Positions 23,631 to 35,647 of a DNA stretch of 64,000 nt are shown piece by piece. The first letter of the stretch is position 1. Each line of letters begins with the position of its first letter. The notes below the pieces were generated by a model. The model worked only from the letters and a program-made list of their open reading frames with translations. It was not told the DNA's origin and did no database searches. Both the position numbers and the translations under genes were made by a program. This stretch comes from Anniella stebbinsi. Taxonomy: Eukaryota > Chordata > Lepidosauria > Squamata > Anniellidae. Where the stretch lies: positions 192,951,654 to 193,015,653 of the forward strand of contig JARDYH010000001.1 of the NCBI GenBank assembly GCA_029215795.1. The letters are read 5' to 3'.

Positions 23631-24235
23631 TAGTTTAATTAGACTGCACATACAGTGAAAGATATTCACTAGATATTTTACCATTCATATTTCCCCATTA
23701 CATTTCTGTTACTTATCAGCTTATTCCACCCATTAAAACATTTATGAGATTTGCAAATAGAGATTTGAAACCATTTATATGCTAATTGGTGTGATTTTTA
23801 TCTTAAGTGAAAATACATTTTTACTTCCCTGAGATTAATGTTTACAAGATGTGGGCAATGTGTTCAGAACTTTGATTTAAAACAAAACACACCACCAACC
23901 CCTCCCCCTTGCCCCATCAGGTGTATTTTTCTAAGAAGAGAATGAAAGATCGGTTGGCTAAATATTAAAGGAAACAACTCCCATGGATTTCTGTGGACTG
24001 AAGTCAGCTTCAGATTTCAGGCTAACAGAGGAATCCTAAATGGACTTTTTTTGGGGGGGGGGGTGTGCCAAGACACATCAACAGTCCATCCAGCTCGTGC
24101 TTTCCAGGGCAAGAAATGGGGTGGGGGGGGGAGATTTTTTTCTCCCTTTTCTCCAGCAGTATATGTGCATTTTTCTACACCAGCTCCAGGGTGAGGTGTC
24201 TGGATAGGGCCCCTATCAGGGCATTAGAGCAGCAT

Positions 24236-24316
24236 AGAATCATAGAACAGTAGAGTTGGAAGGGGCCTATAAGGCCATCAAACCCAACCCCCTGCTCAGT
24301 GCATTGAATCCAGCAG
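24236..24316 (-). mobile_element. CR1 LINE 3' end fragment
   Basis: The complement of the CR1 end: AGAATCATAGAACAG then GTTGGAAGGGGCCTATAAGG, about 80 bases only. Confidence 0.9.
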
Positions 24317-24751
24317 GTCAAACACCAACTCCATCTTGCCCCCCAAATGCCCCCATTTTAGGGCCTTACACTTTCTACTGTAAGGCAGGAGAACCACTGG
24401 CAGTAGCTTTCTGCCTGCAAAGTTCTCTATGGGTGCAGTGCCCCCCCCCCCATCTACAGCAGTGGAGATACTCTCAGAAGAGCACCTTCACTAGATGCTA
24501 ACCCTGTCCAACAATCATAGGATTGTTTCTTTCTAAATCCATTATTCATATCTTAAACAATTAGAATGGAGATTTCCTTAACAATATGAAGCCTAAACTG
24601 GCTTCTAGATAATCATTACCTAGTATCTAATGTAACAATTCTTGGGTAAGATACTGGAAAAGGTGGTGGCTTTTCAATCTCCAGGTGGTCTCAGATGATA
24701 CTAATTTGGATCCATTCTAATCTGGTTTCTGGGCTGGTTCTGGGACAGAGA

Positions 24752-24905
24752 GCCTATCTACACTACTGCTTTAAAATGGTTTTAAACAGTTTAAAACGGT
24801 TTATAACAGTTTAAACTGTTGTAACTGTTGGAGCCCAGGACACACTCCATATACAGTTTTCAAAATGTTTTCAAAGTGTTTCATCCTGCATGTGTAGATA
24901 GGCTC
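24752..24905. repeat. Foldback element inserted in L2-like LINE
   Basis: The ends are GAGCCTATCTACACT and GTGTAGATAGGCTC; the centre is the reverse complement of the usual GGGCCC core (GAGCCCAGGACACACTCC). It splits LINE sequence between TTCTGGGACAGA and ACCAACTGACTTC. A clear duplication is not visible. Confidence 0.7.
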
Positions 24906-24981
24906 ACCAACTGACTTCACTGCAGTGGTGGATGATTTATACTGGGAAATAGATGGATGGAATGCAACCCTTTTAATTCTT

Positions 24982-25008
24982 GGTTAGGGTTAGGGTTAGG
25001 GTTAGGGT
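24982..25008 (+). repeat. Short interstitial TTAGGG array
   Basis: Four consecutive GGTTAG units, then GGT. Identical to the vertebrate telomere repeat but only about 26 bp long, inside a decayed LINE. Confidence 0.9.
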
Positions 25009-25897
25009 ATTCTTCTGGGTTGCCTATCTGGGGTAGGACTGGGGTGGTGGTGTCACAGTATTATTGTGACACAGTATTATGGTGGCTCCACTCCTTTCTA
25101 GGAGGACAGAGCCAGAAGGTAGTGCTGGGGAACTCTTATTCCACCCCTTTGGACTTTGGGATGCCCCAGGGTTCTTTCTTGGCCAGCATGCTTTTTAATA
25201 TCTACATGAAGCCACTGGAAAAGTCATCCATATGTTTGGGCCAAAGAGTCATCAGTATGCAAATGAAATGCAGGTCTACCTCACATTTCCTCCAGCTAGT
25301 CCCAAGGAGACTGAACTGTTGTCTAGAGGCAGTTCTGGGATGGATGAGGGCAAACAAACTGAGGCTTAATTCAGATAAGATGGAAATACTGTGAGTAGGG
25401 AAACCTACTCATCTAGATGGGAGGTGTGAGACTAGTGTTGGATATAACTGCAGCTTCCCCTGAAGGATCAAGTGTGCAGCTTGGACTCAACACTCTCTAG
25501 GGAAGCACAAGTAGGGTTAGTTATTAGAAGTGCCTTTTATCAGGTTCAGAAGATTCAGCTGGTGCAGAATGCAACTGTCCAGTTGCTTGCAGGGGCTTAG
25601 GGATCAGAATGTATAACACTAATTCTCTACCAACTGCACAGGTTGCCAATGTATTTCCGCGCCCAATTTAAATGGCTGGTAATTACCTTATAGCCCTAAA
25701 TGCCTTGAACCTGTTTTATTTCAAGGACTGCTGGCCCCTTTTTGAAACTGCCTGGGCTCTAAGATCAGCTATAGAGATCCTGTACATATGCCCACTGATG
25801 AGATCTGTCAGGTCGGCAGGCACAAGAGACAGGGCCATCTTTGTGGTAGCCCTACCCTCGTGGAATGGCGCACCTAGCTCTTTTCCTGACTATGAGC

Positions 25898-26265
25898 GTC
25901 ATCAGACGGGGAGATTTTTGCACTTTCTGACCGTCGCTGTGGCCTCCTGCTGCTGTCCCACAATAGCGATGATCTCTTCACACAGGGAGAGAAAGGAAGC
26001 AGCAATGACCATGTGGCCCATTGAGTGGATGTTTTTATCGTGCAGCTTTTCCTGCACACAGCAGGAAATGGCGGCAAGTTTTGTTTAAAAAATATACGTC
26101 GGATTTTCTGGGTCTTTTTTTTTTGCAACGGAAAAATGAGCAGAAGGAGTGGGAGGCACATGGGAGATGGAGAGCGTTGTCTAAAGGACACAGAAAAACC
26201 ATGAGTGGGCAGTAACGCGCATGCAATAAAACACTCAGCTGATGATCCCCTATGTTTAAATGGGC
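25898..26265. repeat. CpG-containing block inside LINE, unclassified
   Basis: Starts CGTCATCAGACGGGGAG and ends CAGCTGATGATCCCC. Base composition (GACCGTCGCTG, AACGCGCATGC) differs from the host LINE. Probably an inserted MITE, but ends and duplication are not proven. Confidence 0.4.
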
Positions 26266-26539
26266 CTTAAGCACTGGGGATTTGATCTAGATTTAATCAT
26301 ACATACTTAGAGTAGACACACGGAAATCATTTAGTATGAGTAAATCTGGATCCAACCCTGGATGATTCAGTCCATTTTTAATTCATGCTAGATTATATAA
26401 TTTATTGTATTGTTTTAATTATCAGTAATATATTTATTTTGATTTGTCTTGAAAATGCTGCTGTTAATTGTTACTGTTTTGTGGTTTTATTTTTGTAAAC
26501 TGCATTGATAAGATTTTTACCTTTAAAGGAGGTAAAAAT

Positions 26540-26575
<36 letters not shown>

Positions 26576-26727
26576 GATGATGATGATGATGAACAAGATA
26601 TGCACTTGTCAGATTGGAATTAAGGTTCTTCCAGGTTTGCACATATGGTATTTCTGTGTGGGTCCAAAAGAGCTGGACTTGAATTCCTGTGCATGAATCT
26701 GGAAATCATTCCAATTCTAACCTTGGC

Positions 26728-26822
26728 AGGATCTACACTACTGCTTTACAATGGTTTATAACAATTTTGACAACTGTTCGGGCCCAGGACATATTACGTA
26801 TACCCTGCTTGGTGTAGAACTG
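26728..26822. repeat. Foldback element, shortened copy
   Basis: Starts GGCAGGATCTACACTACTGC and contains CAACTGTTCGGGCCCAGGAC; ends GGTGTAGAACTGCC. An eroded, shortened relative of 35228-35389. Confidence 0.5.
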
Positions 26823-28082
26823 CCCCTGGTGTCACCTACATGATACTCAAAGCAGAACAAGAACATGGCAGGCAATTAACGTCCTTAATTAATGGCTGCT
26901 GCTTTTGGATGTCACTTTGCTCCTGTCTGCTGTACCTCTTTCACACTCTCCCAACAGAAACTTGCTTGAAATCTGGAGTGACAAAACATGGGCAAAACAT
27001 GACAAAGACATTTGGCAAGAGTGATCCCCTGCTGAAGGATATGTCTACAAATACCATCCACTTCTGACAAATGGGGAAAAAATGTTCTGGCCGATTGTCA
27101 ATTTCCTATGATAGTCACTGGAAGGCATGATGCCTCAGATTTCCAAATCTCAGTTCAGTTCTGGTACCCAAGTTGAAGCAGATGGCCTTCAAGTCTGAGC
27201 AGAATCAGTCCATTTTCCAAAATGCTGAGTCGGCGATCAAGTCACATTTTGGGGGATGGTGCACACCTCTAAACTCTAGTCTGTTGAGTCTGAGAACAAG
27301 CAGCAGAATAGCACTGGAAAGGCAGGGAAGAGCCGAATTCCATGCCATAGGCAGACTGACAGGCCCTCCCGTTCCGCTTCACAGGCCTAGGCCGCTCTCA
27401 AGTATACTACTACCACTTGTAAACAAGACTGTATAGCCACAAATTACAGATTTTCTGAGTTTTTCATGTTGATTTTAGTAGATCCTTTATAGAACATTAT
27501 CGTCTCCTTGGACTATCATTATTGTGCAATTACTAAGCAATTTATGATGATGATAAGGTACCTGAAAAGACAACAATGGATAAAGCCAATGGATTGGGGA
27601 AAAGAAATAAGTGAGTTATGTTATGTATTAATTAACAAAATTTCAACATACGATGAATTAAGAGTTGTTCTGACACATAGCGCCTGCTTGCCATAACCTA
27701 TAATATCTCACTGTGAAAATTGCTAGATAAGGCAATCATCCATCGTTCTCTGTGCGCTGGCATCTATTCATTTGTGTGAGCGCCCTTGAAAGCAAAGCAA
27801 TGTCTATCTCTGCAGCATTACTGTTCCAGCAAATGTACGCACAAGGATTTAGAGGTATTTAGAAAACAATGAGAGTCAGGATTAAATTCGATCTAAACAG
27901 GTCTTTAAGTGTTCTTTGTGCTTTTAGTAACTCCACAGTAATTTGACACACTTGGTCTTGTTAAATTAAATTGGCTTCCATTATAAAAGCTCCTATTCCA
28001 CTAAAACTGTCAATGTAATGTCCATCTAAATAGGGCCAGCCTTTACCATTTGCCCAAGAGGTTGATACACACTCTCTAATTT

Positions 28083-28196
28083 GTGCCCCTCTAGATGTCT
28101 TGGCATACAACTCCCATCATCCCTCACCATTGGTTATGCTGTCTATGGGCTGATGGGAATTCTTGACCCAAACTTCTGGGGAGCTACATCTTGCCT
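28083..28196. repeat. Foldback repeat, eroded
   Basis: Contains CTCTAGATGTCTTGG, ACAACTCCCATCATCCC and an inverted arm around TGGGAATTC...GGGGAGCTAC; an older copy of the same family. Confidence 0.45.
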
Positions 28197-28719
28197 AGCC
28201 CAGATATAAATACAGTGCTGGGAAAAGTTGCAGTTAATGAACAGCAGTTTAAGAGACTCAGAGACTCTGCCAGGAAAACAAAAACTAGCAACTCCATTTG
28301 TGCACCACTTCCTTTGGGTTTGCATTAGACCATGCCTCTCTCCACCATCTTTAGTGGACTGGAGGAAGGAGGTCAATTTCTTACTTTCAGTTCATGGCAA
28401 CCACTTTGTTGCTACAGAATTTCATGTGGCTCTCTGATCCCCCTGAGCTTGCTCTCGCTGCAGTGACACAAAGCATGCATTATGCATCTTGCTGCCTAAC
28501 CAGCACTTGACTTCTTGCAAACTGTCAAGGGGTGTCCAGCTCTGCTTTCCCAAGATGGAAATGTCCACTCTCAAGCCTTCAGCAAAAGATGGTGTTGGCT
28601 TTTCTTTGCTCATTGCAAGGTTGTCATCCATCATGCATGGCAAGAATAGGAGCATGGTTGCAGAAGCAATGATGCATGCCTGTCTTGCCTGAACCACATT
28701 CTGTGATTCAGAATGGTTA

Positions 28720-29230
28720 TTGATGTATTCATTTAATATATTTGTACCCTGTCTTTCTACCAAAAAATGACACTAGAGGTGGTTTACCAAACCAGTTAAA
28801 ACTGATTGAATTAATACATCACAATGCAATAATAATGTGACAAGTACAGAAAAAAATATTAAAAACAGCACCCAACCCACTTAAAGCTGCTTTAAATAAC
28901 GTAGACTTTGCCTGCCAGCGGAAGGACAACAGAGAAGGAGCAAAGCCTGATAGCAGCCGCTGAAAAGTCCCTCTCTTAGGTCACCACCAAATGTAGCTCT
29001 GAGGATGACAATCTCGAAAGAAGGACCTCCGCAGAAGATCTTAGAAACCAACCAGGCAGGCTCACATGGGAGAATGCCATCTTTCAGGTAGCCTGGTTCT
29101 AAGCTGGGTAGGGCTTTAGAGGCCATAACCAGCACTTTGAATTCTGACCAGAAACAGACCAGTGATGCTCTTGAAGCATTCTGGACTACCTGACGTTTCT
29201 GAACAGTTTTCAAAGGCGTAGAGTTGCGTT
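28720..29230 (-). pseudogene. L2-like LINE remnant
   Basis: On the minus strand, fragments such as FKVLVMASKALPSLEPGYLKD match the conserved KVLVxTxKALHGLGPGYLRD motif. The 3' UTR-like AT-rich end lies at 28720-28880. Much decayed. Confidence 0.65.
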
Positions 29231-29399
29231 ACAGTCGTCCAAATGGGATGTAGCATAGATGTGTGTGATGTTTTCTGTGGGTGCAAATAGCTTCAGAAAC
29301 ACTTTCTATTATTGCTGTGGCCAGCTTTCCCTTTACAAAGCCTCCATTTGTTAAATGCCAATAAAAGCATTGATGCAAATAATATTTCTTGTCTTGCAG

Positions 29400-29541
29400 G
29401 CTTGCATGAATTTTAATGACAGCGGGGCTTGCGTCACCCAGTGTCCCCAGACCTCGGTCTACAATCCTGCCACCTTCCAGATGGAAAACAACCGAGATGG
29501 CAAATACACCTATGGTGCTTTTTGTGTCAAGAAGTGCCCAC
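29400..29541 (+). CDS. ERBB4: ERBB4 exon 7 (142 bp; dimerization arm)
   Basis: The acceptor is TCTTGCAG and the donor is GTAAGT. The exon encodes [17 protein letters not shown], then [16 protein letters not shown], then [13 protein letters not shown], leaving one base shared with exon 8. In ErbB crystal structures the loop around YNPxT(F/Y)QM is the tip of the domain II dimerization arm, which docks on the partner receptor, so this exon carries the main receptor-receptor contact. Five cysteines bracket the hairpin. NDS in the first third is an N-glycosylation sequon. By memory, the human arm reads [13 protein letters not shown]. The present [13 protein letters not shown] therefore differs at several tip-distal positions and resembles the EGFR version at the Met and the NxxG turn. 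Frame, length and splice sites are all intact. Confidence 0.97.
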
Positions 29542-30602
29542 GTAAGTTATAGGAGGGCTGTTTTTTCTCCCAGTAAAGTACAAGCCATTCCAAACTGCCT
29601 TATCAAAACCTCCAGAAACCATTGCAAAGCTTGTCAGCTCTACAACCAAGTTAATTATGAGATTGCGAAAATAATTCAACCTATTTTCTTCAACAGCAAG
29701 ATCTGGAAGTTATAACTTGTTCTGAGAATGGCATTGTTGAATCCTGACATTTTAATAACACCCTCTACCTTAGAGCCAAAAACCTGTGCTAAATATTATG
29801 GTTTGTATGGTCCCAATTTCAGGTTCCGTCCGATCACTGACGTATGCATGCCAGATGTTAAATATGGAGCACATTCCTGCATTTCCTTTTCTTAAACACA
29901 GTCTCCTTTTCATTTCCTCTCAAATTTAAGTGGAAATCATCTTTCATGTTTGACCTTTTCTTAAAGTTCAAGTGTGTGGTGGGGTAATGTCAGTCAGAAC
30001 AAGCTCATCACTATCAATGTGCACAAAATATTATTAACAATTCCATCGTTAGAAAGGCTACTAAGAGCAGGACAGTCCGCAAGATTCAACCAATTTAAAA
30101 ATACAAGGGAGAACTAAACCAAAGTCTTAAAACTATTTATATGGACTGTTCCCAGTGGATTCAGCAGGAATAGTGCAGAATAATCCAGAGATAAAGTAGA
30201 TCCCGATGGTGTTGTCTTCTGGCCAATCCGAAAAGAAGCCTGCTACCACTATCATATGTGCAGGAGGTCTGTGTGAAGAGCTTCAATACATTTAGCAGGT
30301 TGTGTTGCAATAGAAATGACTGTACCCTGAGTTGAACAGAATGTGTTAAAAAATACCCATTATATGTTTCTCATTTCAATAACATCTTTGGGTCACTTGA
30401 TCAGCTATTTCGTATCTGAACACCTATCTGGGTTTAATTATACAATCACTGTAATATCAATAAAAGGAAAGGAGAAAACTGTAATACAGAACCTTGAGGA
30501 TGGGCTAGTCCATGCATGATGACTGCTGCATGTATGGAAATGGCCACTGCAGAACAAGTGGCTCCATTTTTACACATTACCAGCCATCACACAGAGAGAC
30601 TT

Positions 30603-30735
30603 ACCTAATCTGGCACACTCCAGATATTTCAGACTACAACTCCCAGGATTCCTGACCATTGGCCATGCTGGTTGGGGCTGATGGGAGTTAAAGTCCAAAA
30701 CATCTGGAGGACACCCAGTTGGGAAAGGCTGATAC
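30603..30735. repeat. Foldback repeat, ACTACAACTCCCAG family
   Basis: Contains ACTACAACTCCCAGGATTCC, GGCCATGCTGG and the inverted arm AAGTCCAAAACATCTGGAGG. Same family as 33029-33158. Confidence 0.6.
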
Positions 30736-30779
30736 ACGATAATTATCAGTGGAGTCACTGAATGATGTATATACATGTG

Positions 30780-30915
30780 CAAATTAGCTCTTGGTGTTGC
30801 TTCATAAGTTTGTTGTAAGTGTATTTTATTTCTTCATGATGTAAGTCACCCTGAGTATATTACAAGTAGAAGAGTGTAATATAAATATAATAAAATTAAT
30901 AATATTACTAATAAT
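30780..30915 (+). repeat. LINE-like 3' end
   Basis: TGTAAGTCACCCTGAGTATA then ATATAAATATAATAAAATTA tail. Confidence 0.45.
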
Positions 30916-31406
30916 TATAATTTTCTACCTAAATTCTTCTAAACAGTGAGAAGAATCAGACCCACTCAAGAAGTAGATTTGATAACCTAGTCTAGAGCTA
31001 CACATAAATGCAACAGAATTCTCTGCAAAATAATGAAGATCGGTGGCAAAGTGGTTTGAGCACTTGGGCTGTGAAAGCGGAAGGGCACTTTCTTCGTGTT
31101 CTCAGATGGCCTGGAGAATTTCTGAAGAAAGCCTTTCACAGGCAGGGGACATGTAACGGAGAGTAACAGTCAGAGACTGGGTTTGCACCACCATGGAGGG
31201 AAGAAAGCCACATTGGCTTATTTTCCCTCCCTGCGCATGCTGGTTATGAGCTGCCCAGTTAGTTGCCCAGTTAGCGCCAGATGTAGGTTGTCATGGCATC
31301 CGACCCTGGTGAAGGTGGGTGGCTGGGGTGGTTTAGAAACCACTCTGAAACCCATGGCTTGTGCTAGGGTGGCTGGGTTGTTAGTGACCCACCCAGAGGC
31401 TCCTCC

Positions 31407-31446
<40 letters not shown>

Positions 31447-31472
31447 TTTTTCTTTCTTTCTTTCTTTCTTTC
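31407..31472 (+). repeat. (CTTT)n microsatellite
   Basis: About 16 CTTT units with one T-run interruption. Confidence 0.95.
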
Positions 31473-32047
31473 ATTAGTTTAGACATTGGCTGCTCCTCCC
31501 TTGGTGTTTCTTTTTAAGCAGCAACACACACAGAATTGAACCAGGGGCCAAGTGAAGGTGGTCTTGGGGCCTTGAAGTCCTGAACTTTTATCTTAGATGC
31601 CTGAGGACCGAGTTGAGTACAGCAGTGAAAGAGGAGTGCTCTTCATTTGTTCAGAAACACTGTCCTTTGGGGGTCTACATACCTTGCTGTCTTCTGCTAA
31701 TGGAAGAGCTCAGCTAGAATACCCAAGCATCCCAATGCATGGCTGGCTTTCAAAGGGTTGTCGAACCAGGCACCCAGCTGCTGCTTCCACATGCAGGAAG
31801 AATTACAGGTTAAGGGGGACCGATCCCACACCAATCGAGGATGAGAAACCTCTTAGTCCCTAAATTGGGCTCTTGACCTCACCAAATTGGGCTCTTAGCA
31901 CTAGGGTACAGTTTATGGAACATAATATGAAGTAATGTTAAAGAATTAGGGGTGCCTTTGCACATACGTGGAGTGTATGCACCACCACCATAGTGTCACT
32001 ACAACCCAACTGTTCCATATTAGAAGTCTCTGGAATGCACACAACTT

Positions 32048-32097
32048 GGAGGAGGAGGAGGAGGAGGAGGAGGAGGAGGAGGAGGAGGAGGAGGAGG
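32048..32097 (+). repeat. (GGA)n microsatellite
   Basis: About 16 GGA units; gives a poly-Glu open frame that is not a gene. Confidence 0.95.
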
Positions 32098-32737
32098 TTT
32101 TCACCCCATCCCTCAGTTTAGTCCATTCATGGAGGAAAGGTTCTCATAGGCTGACTAAGGTTTTCATCTGTCCTCTGGCAATTCCAAAAGGTGTCAATAG
32201 CCAAGTGATAATAACCAGCCTGGACTGGACAAAAAGTGTTGATGGAACTAAATTCTTTAATTAATCTCAGATTTCAAGGCTGAGAAAGCCAACCAGATGA
32301 GGGGGATTTGATGGCCACTTTCTCCAGCCTTCCCTAGCTTCTCCCATAGAAAAGAATGTGCCAAAAAATGAAACAAATATAGAGTACATTCATATCAGCC
32401 TTAGTTTAAATGATATGGCTCTTTCCAGATCATTCTGTTGAAAATGTGCATGATCTACTAGGTTGAAGAAGGTCATTAAACAGAAAGTTATATATCATAC
32501 TTCTTTATGCAGTCATCATAGGAGAGGCTATACGCACATCTTTGCATATGGATCCATTCTGGGTTTCAGCCAGAACTCTAAATGAGCATTTGTTGGAAAT
32601 GTATACAAAGGAATGTCAAATGCAGTGGTAGAAATATAGGTCCTGCCCCACCACCTCTGTTTTAAGCCAGGTGTCCAGAGAATCCATTCTGTGCAGCTTG
32701 CAGACTGAGTTCAATGATGTATTTTCCTTTCTTTCAG

Positions 32738-32851
32738 ATAACTTTGTGGTTGATATCAGCTCTTGTGTACGCGCCTGTCCCAGCCCTAAGATGGAAGTTG
32801 AAGAAAATGGTATTAAGACATGTAAACCATGTACTGACATTTGCCCTAAAG
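32738..32851 (+). CDS. ERBB4: ERBB4 exon 8 (114 bp; end of domain II)
   Basis: The acceptor is a strong pyrimidine tract ending TTTCAG and the donor is GTAGGC. With the base carried from exon 7 the frame reads [38 protein letters not shown], then one base that makes Ala with exon 9. Five cysteines make the last disulfide modules of domain II; the [10 protein letters not shown] linker is typical of ERBB4. The segment connects the dimerization arm to L domain 2. Read-through of the donor would add [12 protein letters not shown] and stop at 32887-32889. I mention this because human ERBB2 (herstatin) and ERBB3 (p45) use read-through at the matching intron 8; I see no AATAAA close behind it here. 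Length matches mammalian ERBB4 exon 8. Confidence 0.97.
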
Positions 32852-33028
32852 GTAGGCTTTCATTTATTATAGCTTTAAGTATAATGTAGTTGGATCTATA
32901 ATGCAGAAAAACCAAATAGAGTTAAAACAATAATGTATACACTGTGCACAAACATGAGACAAGCAGGGTGTATTTGCAAATGGAATAGAAGTGATGATAC
33001 TTCCATCCAGTATGGTTCAGTGTACAGC

Positions 33029-33158
33029 AGCCTTTCCCAGCCTGGTGCCCTCCAGATGTTTTAGACTCCAACTCCCAGCATTCCTGAACATTTACCATAC
33101 TGACCAGGGCTGATTGATGTTGAAGTCCAAAACATCTGGAGGGCATCAAGGGGAGGCT
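33029..33158. repeat. Foldback repeat, GCCCTCCAGATGTTTT family
   Basis: Left arm CCTTTCCCAGCCTGGTGCCC and right arm CATCTGGAGGGCATCAAGG are complementary; core CCAACTCCCAGCATTCC. The same family recurs at 15840-15970, 28083-28196, 30603-30735 and 41152-41275. Confidence 0.65.
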
Positions 33159-33164
33159 GTCATT

Positions 33165-33660
33165 TATTTTATTTTATTTTTATTTATTAGTACTACTTAC
33201 ATACCACTTCATATAATAAAGTCTCTAAGCGGTTTACATATCAATATTAAAAATCACTTTTAAAATACACTATTAAAGACTACTTCCAACTACAATAATA
33301 GTTTAAAGAAGATGGAGCAGCATATGCTTAATTGCAATTAATTACAAGCCGGAAAAAGACTGGGTAAACAAGTGCGTTTTCAGTAGGTGTTTGGAACATG
33401 CCCCATTTTCTGCCTCCCAAACTGCTGGGGGTGGGGTGGGGGTGGGGGTGGGGAGAGTTTTCCAGATGGAAGATGTCACCACCGAGAAGCCCCGCCTTTG
33501 AGGTATTACATGACGGCATTCTGTTGGTCGTGGAATGACCAGCAAAGGTGTACTGTGTTCTACTTGGAATCAGAGACCAAGCCCCAGAACTGGATCTCTG
33601 TGGGCAATATGATGGCAGATATGGAGCTCCTATGGGAGTGTGCTTTCCCATTTATTCCAT
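33165..33660 (-). pseudogene. L2-like LINE C-terminal remnant
   Basis: On the minus strand, GFSVVTSSIWKTLP and HLLKTHLFTQSFSGL resemble the C-terminal motif AFSVVAPxLWNxLP...KTFLFxQxF of reptile L2-like LINEs. A (CCCCAC)n-like expansion at 33430-33455 breaks the middle. The 3' end is a (TATTT)n tract. Confidence 0.65.
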
Positions 33661-34955
33661 TAGAGTAATGGCCTTCAAAAGCTGGGGGCTACCTGAAACT
33701 CTAATCCTTCACATTGGAACTGCTTCCAATCTGTGTGGGTTGCAGTGGCCACCATTTGCCTAAAGGTGGCCACTGCCCCATGCTCTTCTCCTTCTGAGCA
33801 TAGCTCCAGCCCTACTTTCTCTAGCCCAATCAGAGGCGGTGAACTAGCACACCAGCAGTGTGCACTCAGTATTCACGTTAGAAGATGAGGAAGGATATTC
33901 CCCTCCACATTAAAAATAAAATAAAATGCAGTAGCAACAGTGCCATGACGCACCTGAGGTTTGTCCGCAAACCAGTTGTGTGTCCTCACCCACCTGTTGA
34001 AGACAAATGGCCTAGAGGATGCAACTGCACGCATTTAATCAGAAAGCTCTTCTGTCCATAGAGCAGGGGTGTCAGAACGCAACTAGAGAAGATGGCACCT
34101 GGAACAACCTGGAATTTGCCAATTCCCTAGCAAGTGGCTGGGGGTGGCGATTTAGAGTGCAGCAGGGACAGGCAGAAGGAGGATTTGAACCTTACCTCTG
34201 CTGAACTTTTCTACCAGAAACTGCCTGTGGATTGTTTCTAGACCAAGGGAAAAAAGCAACTTTGAAAAGCTGTTTCTGTGTGTGTGTGTGGGGGGGGGGG
34301 GATATCTAGTTTGGCCTTCAAACATAAAGCATTTGGGAATCCCAAATATGACGCATAGCAATGGCCCAGGACCCAGATACCACTAATGAAAGACTGACTT
34401 GTAAATTACAAGTAAATCCACTGTTGGAATTGTGCTAGCTTAATAGACTGACAGTGGATCCCTTTCAAAGCCTTCTTTGTGTCCTGCATTTTCTATGTCA
34501 CCTCTTTCTGGGTTATACACTCCCAGAAGTGAAATACAAGCAGAGGGTGCTGAAGATTGGGAAGAGGAATCTGGGAAATAGTTCCTTCATTTGAGGTGGG
34601 ATTTGAAATATCTGGTAAAATATATATATATGCATGAGGCCCTGGTTCAGTGTGGGAAAATTGGCCCTTCAATTTATATGGATTTTACTTTCTCTGGTGC
34701 AACTGAGGATACCGAGGCTGCATTTGCATGTTCTGTTTATGCAAACTCCTACACATACAAGTTGTCGTTAGATCAGAGTGCTTGATTTGAATCCTAATAG
34801 TGATGGACGTATTGGACAGCCTTGGACAATCTTTAGTTACCTACATCATGAACTGATACATGGAAACAAAAGAGATAACAAATATCATTACCCATCTCAT
34901 ACCCTAATGAAAGGATGGACTATATATCTTACCACATTTAACATAACAAAACTAC

Positions 34956-35005
34956 GGTTCAGTTCAGACAACATGGTAGTCAACAGTGGACTATTTAAGC
35001 ACAGT
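34956..35005. repeat. Possible relative of GGCTGAATTC palindromic family
   Basis: Begins GGTTCAGTTCAGACAACATG then GTAGTCAACAGTGG, matching the sub-terminal pattern of 12038-12262. I could not place the other end. Confidence 0.35.
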
Positions 35006-35227
35006 CTTCCTGCTCTGAGGACATTTATGAAGGGTTTCCCAGCCAACTTTCTCATGTCTTCCCAGCTCTGCTTCATCATGCCCACTAACAACACTTTACA
35101 CATAACATAACCCATAGATCTTTAAGAGGAGTTTGAAACTTTCATTCCATCTAACTGAACTTGCACTTGAATGGTAGCTGAACTGACAACATTCTGTGGT
35201 TGATCCATATTCCACAGCCTAGTCTCC

Positions 35228-35389
35228 TTGGTCTCAGTCTGATTCTACACTGCTGTTTTAAAGCCCTTTAAAGCGCTTTATAACAGTAGTGACAAACTGT
35301 TTTGGAGTGTGTCCTGGGCCCCAACAGTTGTCACTACTGTTATAAAGCGCTTTAAAGGGCTTTAAAACAGCAGTGTAGATCCTGCCCCG
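35228..35389. repeat. Foldback element, ATCTACACTGCTG family
   Basis: The arms TTCTACACTGCTGTTTTAAA and TTTAAAACAGCAGTGTAGA are complementary and continue through AAAGCGCTTTATAACAGTAG. The centre GGAGTGTGTCCTGGGCCCCAA is shared with copies at 16799, 24752, 26728 and 63848. A near-perfect hairpin. Confidence 0.75.
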
Positions 35390-35407
35390 GAAAACTGGAT
35401 TAGTTAA

Positions 35408-35647
<240 letters not shown>

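Larger units (their letters stand above)
24640..26592 (+). pseudogene. L2-like LINE, second subfamily, decayed
   Basis: Recognisable pieces: VAFQSP, MPQGSFLASMLFNIYMKPL, CLEAVLGWMRANKLRLNSDK and further C-terminal remnants (25550-25890). The YADD region is destroyed. It is interrupted by a foldback element (24752-24905). A run of four TTAGGG units lies at 24982-25008. A CpG-rich block of unknown origin at about 25898-26265 also interrupts it. The 3' UTR ends with a (GAT)n tail (26540-26592). Confidence 0.8.
23516..29399 (+). other. ERBB4: ERBB4 intron 6
   Basis: Holds a (TA)n run (23594-23628), a CR1 3' end on the minus strand (24236-24316), an L2-like LINE on the plus strand (24640-26592) with an inserted foldback element, a short TTAGGG array and a GAT-repeat tail, another foldback relative (26728-26822), a small foldback repeat (28083-28196) and a decayed L2-like fragment on the minus strand (28720-29230). 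I see nothing recognisable in 26825-28080. Confidence 0.9.
29542..32737 (+). other. ERBB4: ERBB4 intron 7
   Basis: Holds a small foldback repeat (30603-30735), an LINE-like 3' end (30780-30915), a (CTTT)n tract (31407-31472) and a (GGA)n tract (32048-32097). Nothing is recognised in 29542-30600, 31475-32045 or 32100-32737. Confidence 0.9.

Noticed and set aside
24982..25008. Telomere or chromosome end
   Set aside because: Only four units, inside a LINE and an intron with coding exons on both sides.
31968..32264. Poly-Glu open frame
   Set aside because: Translation of the (GGA)n tract; no other protein features.
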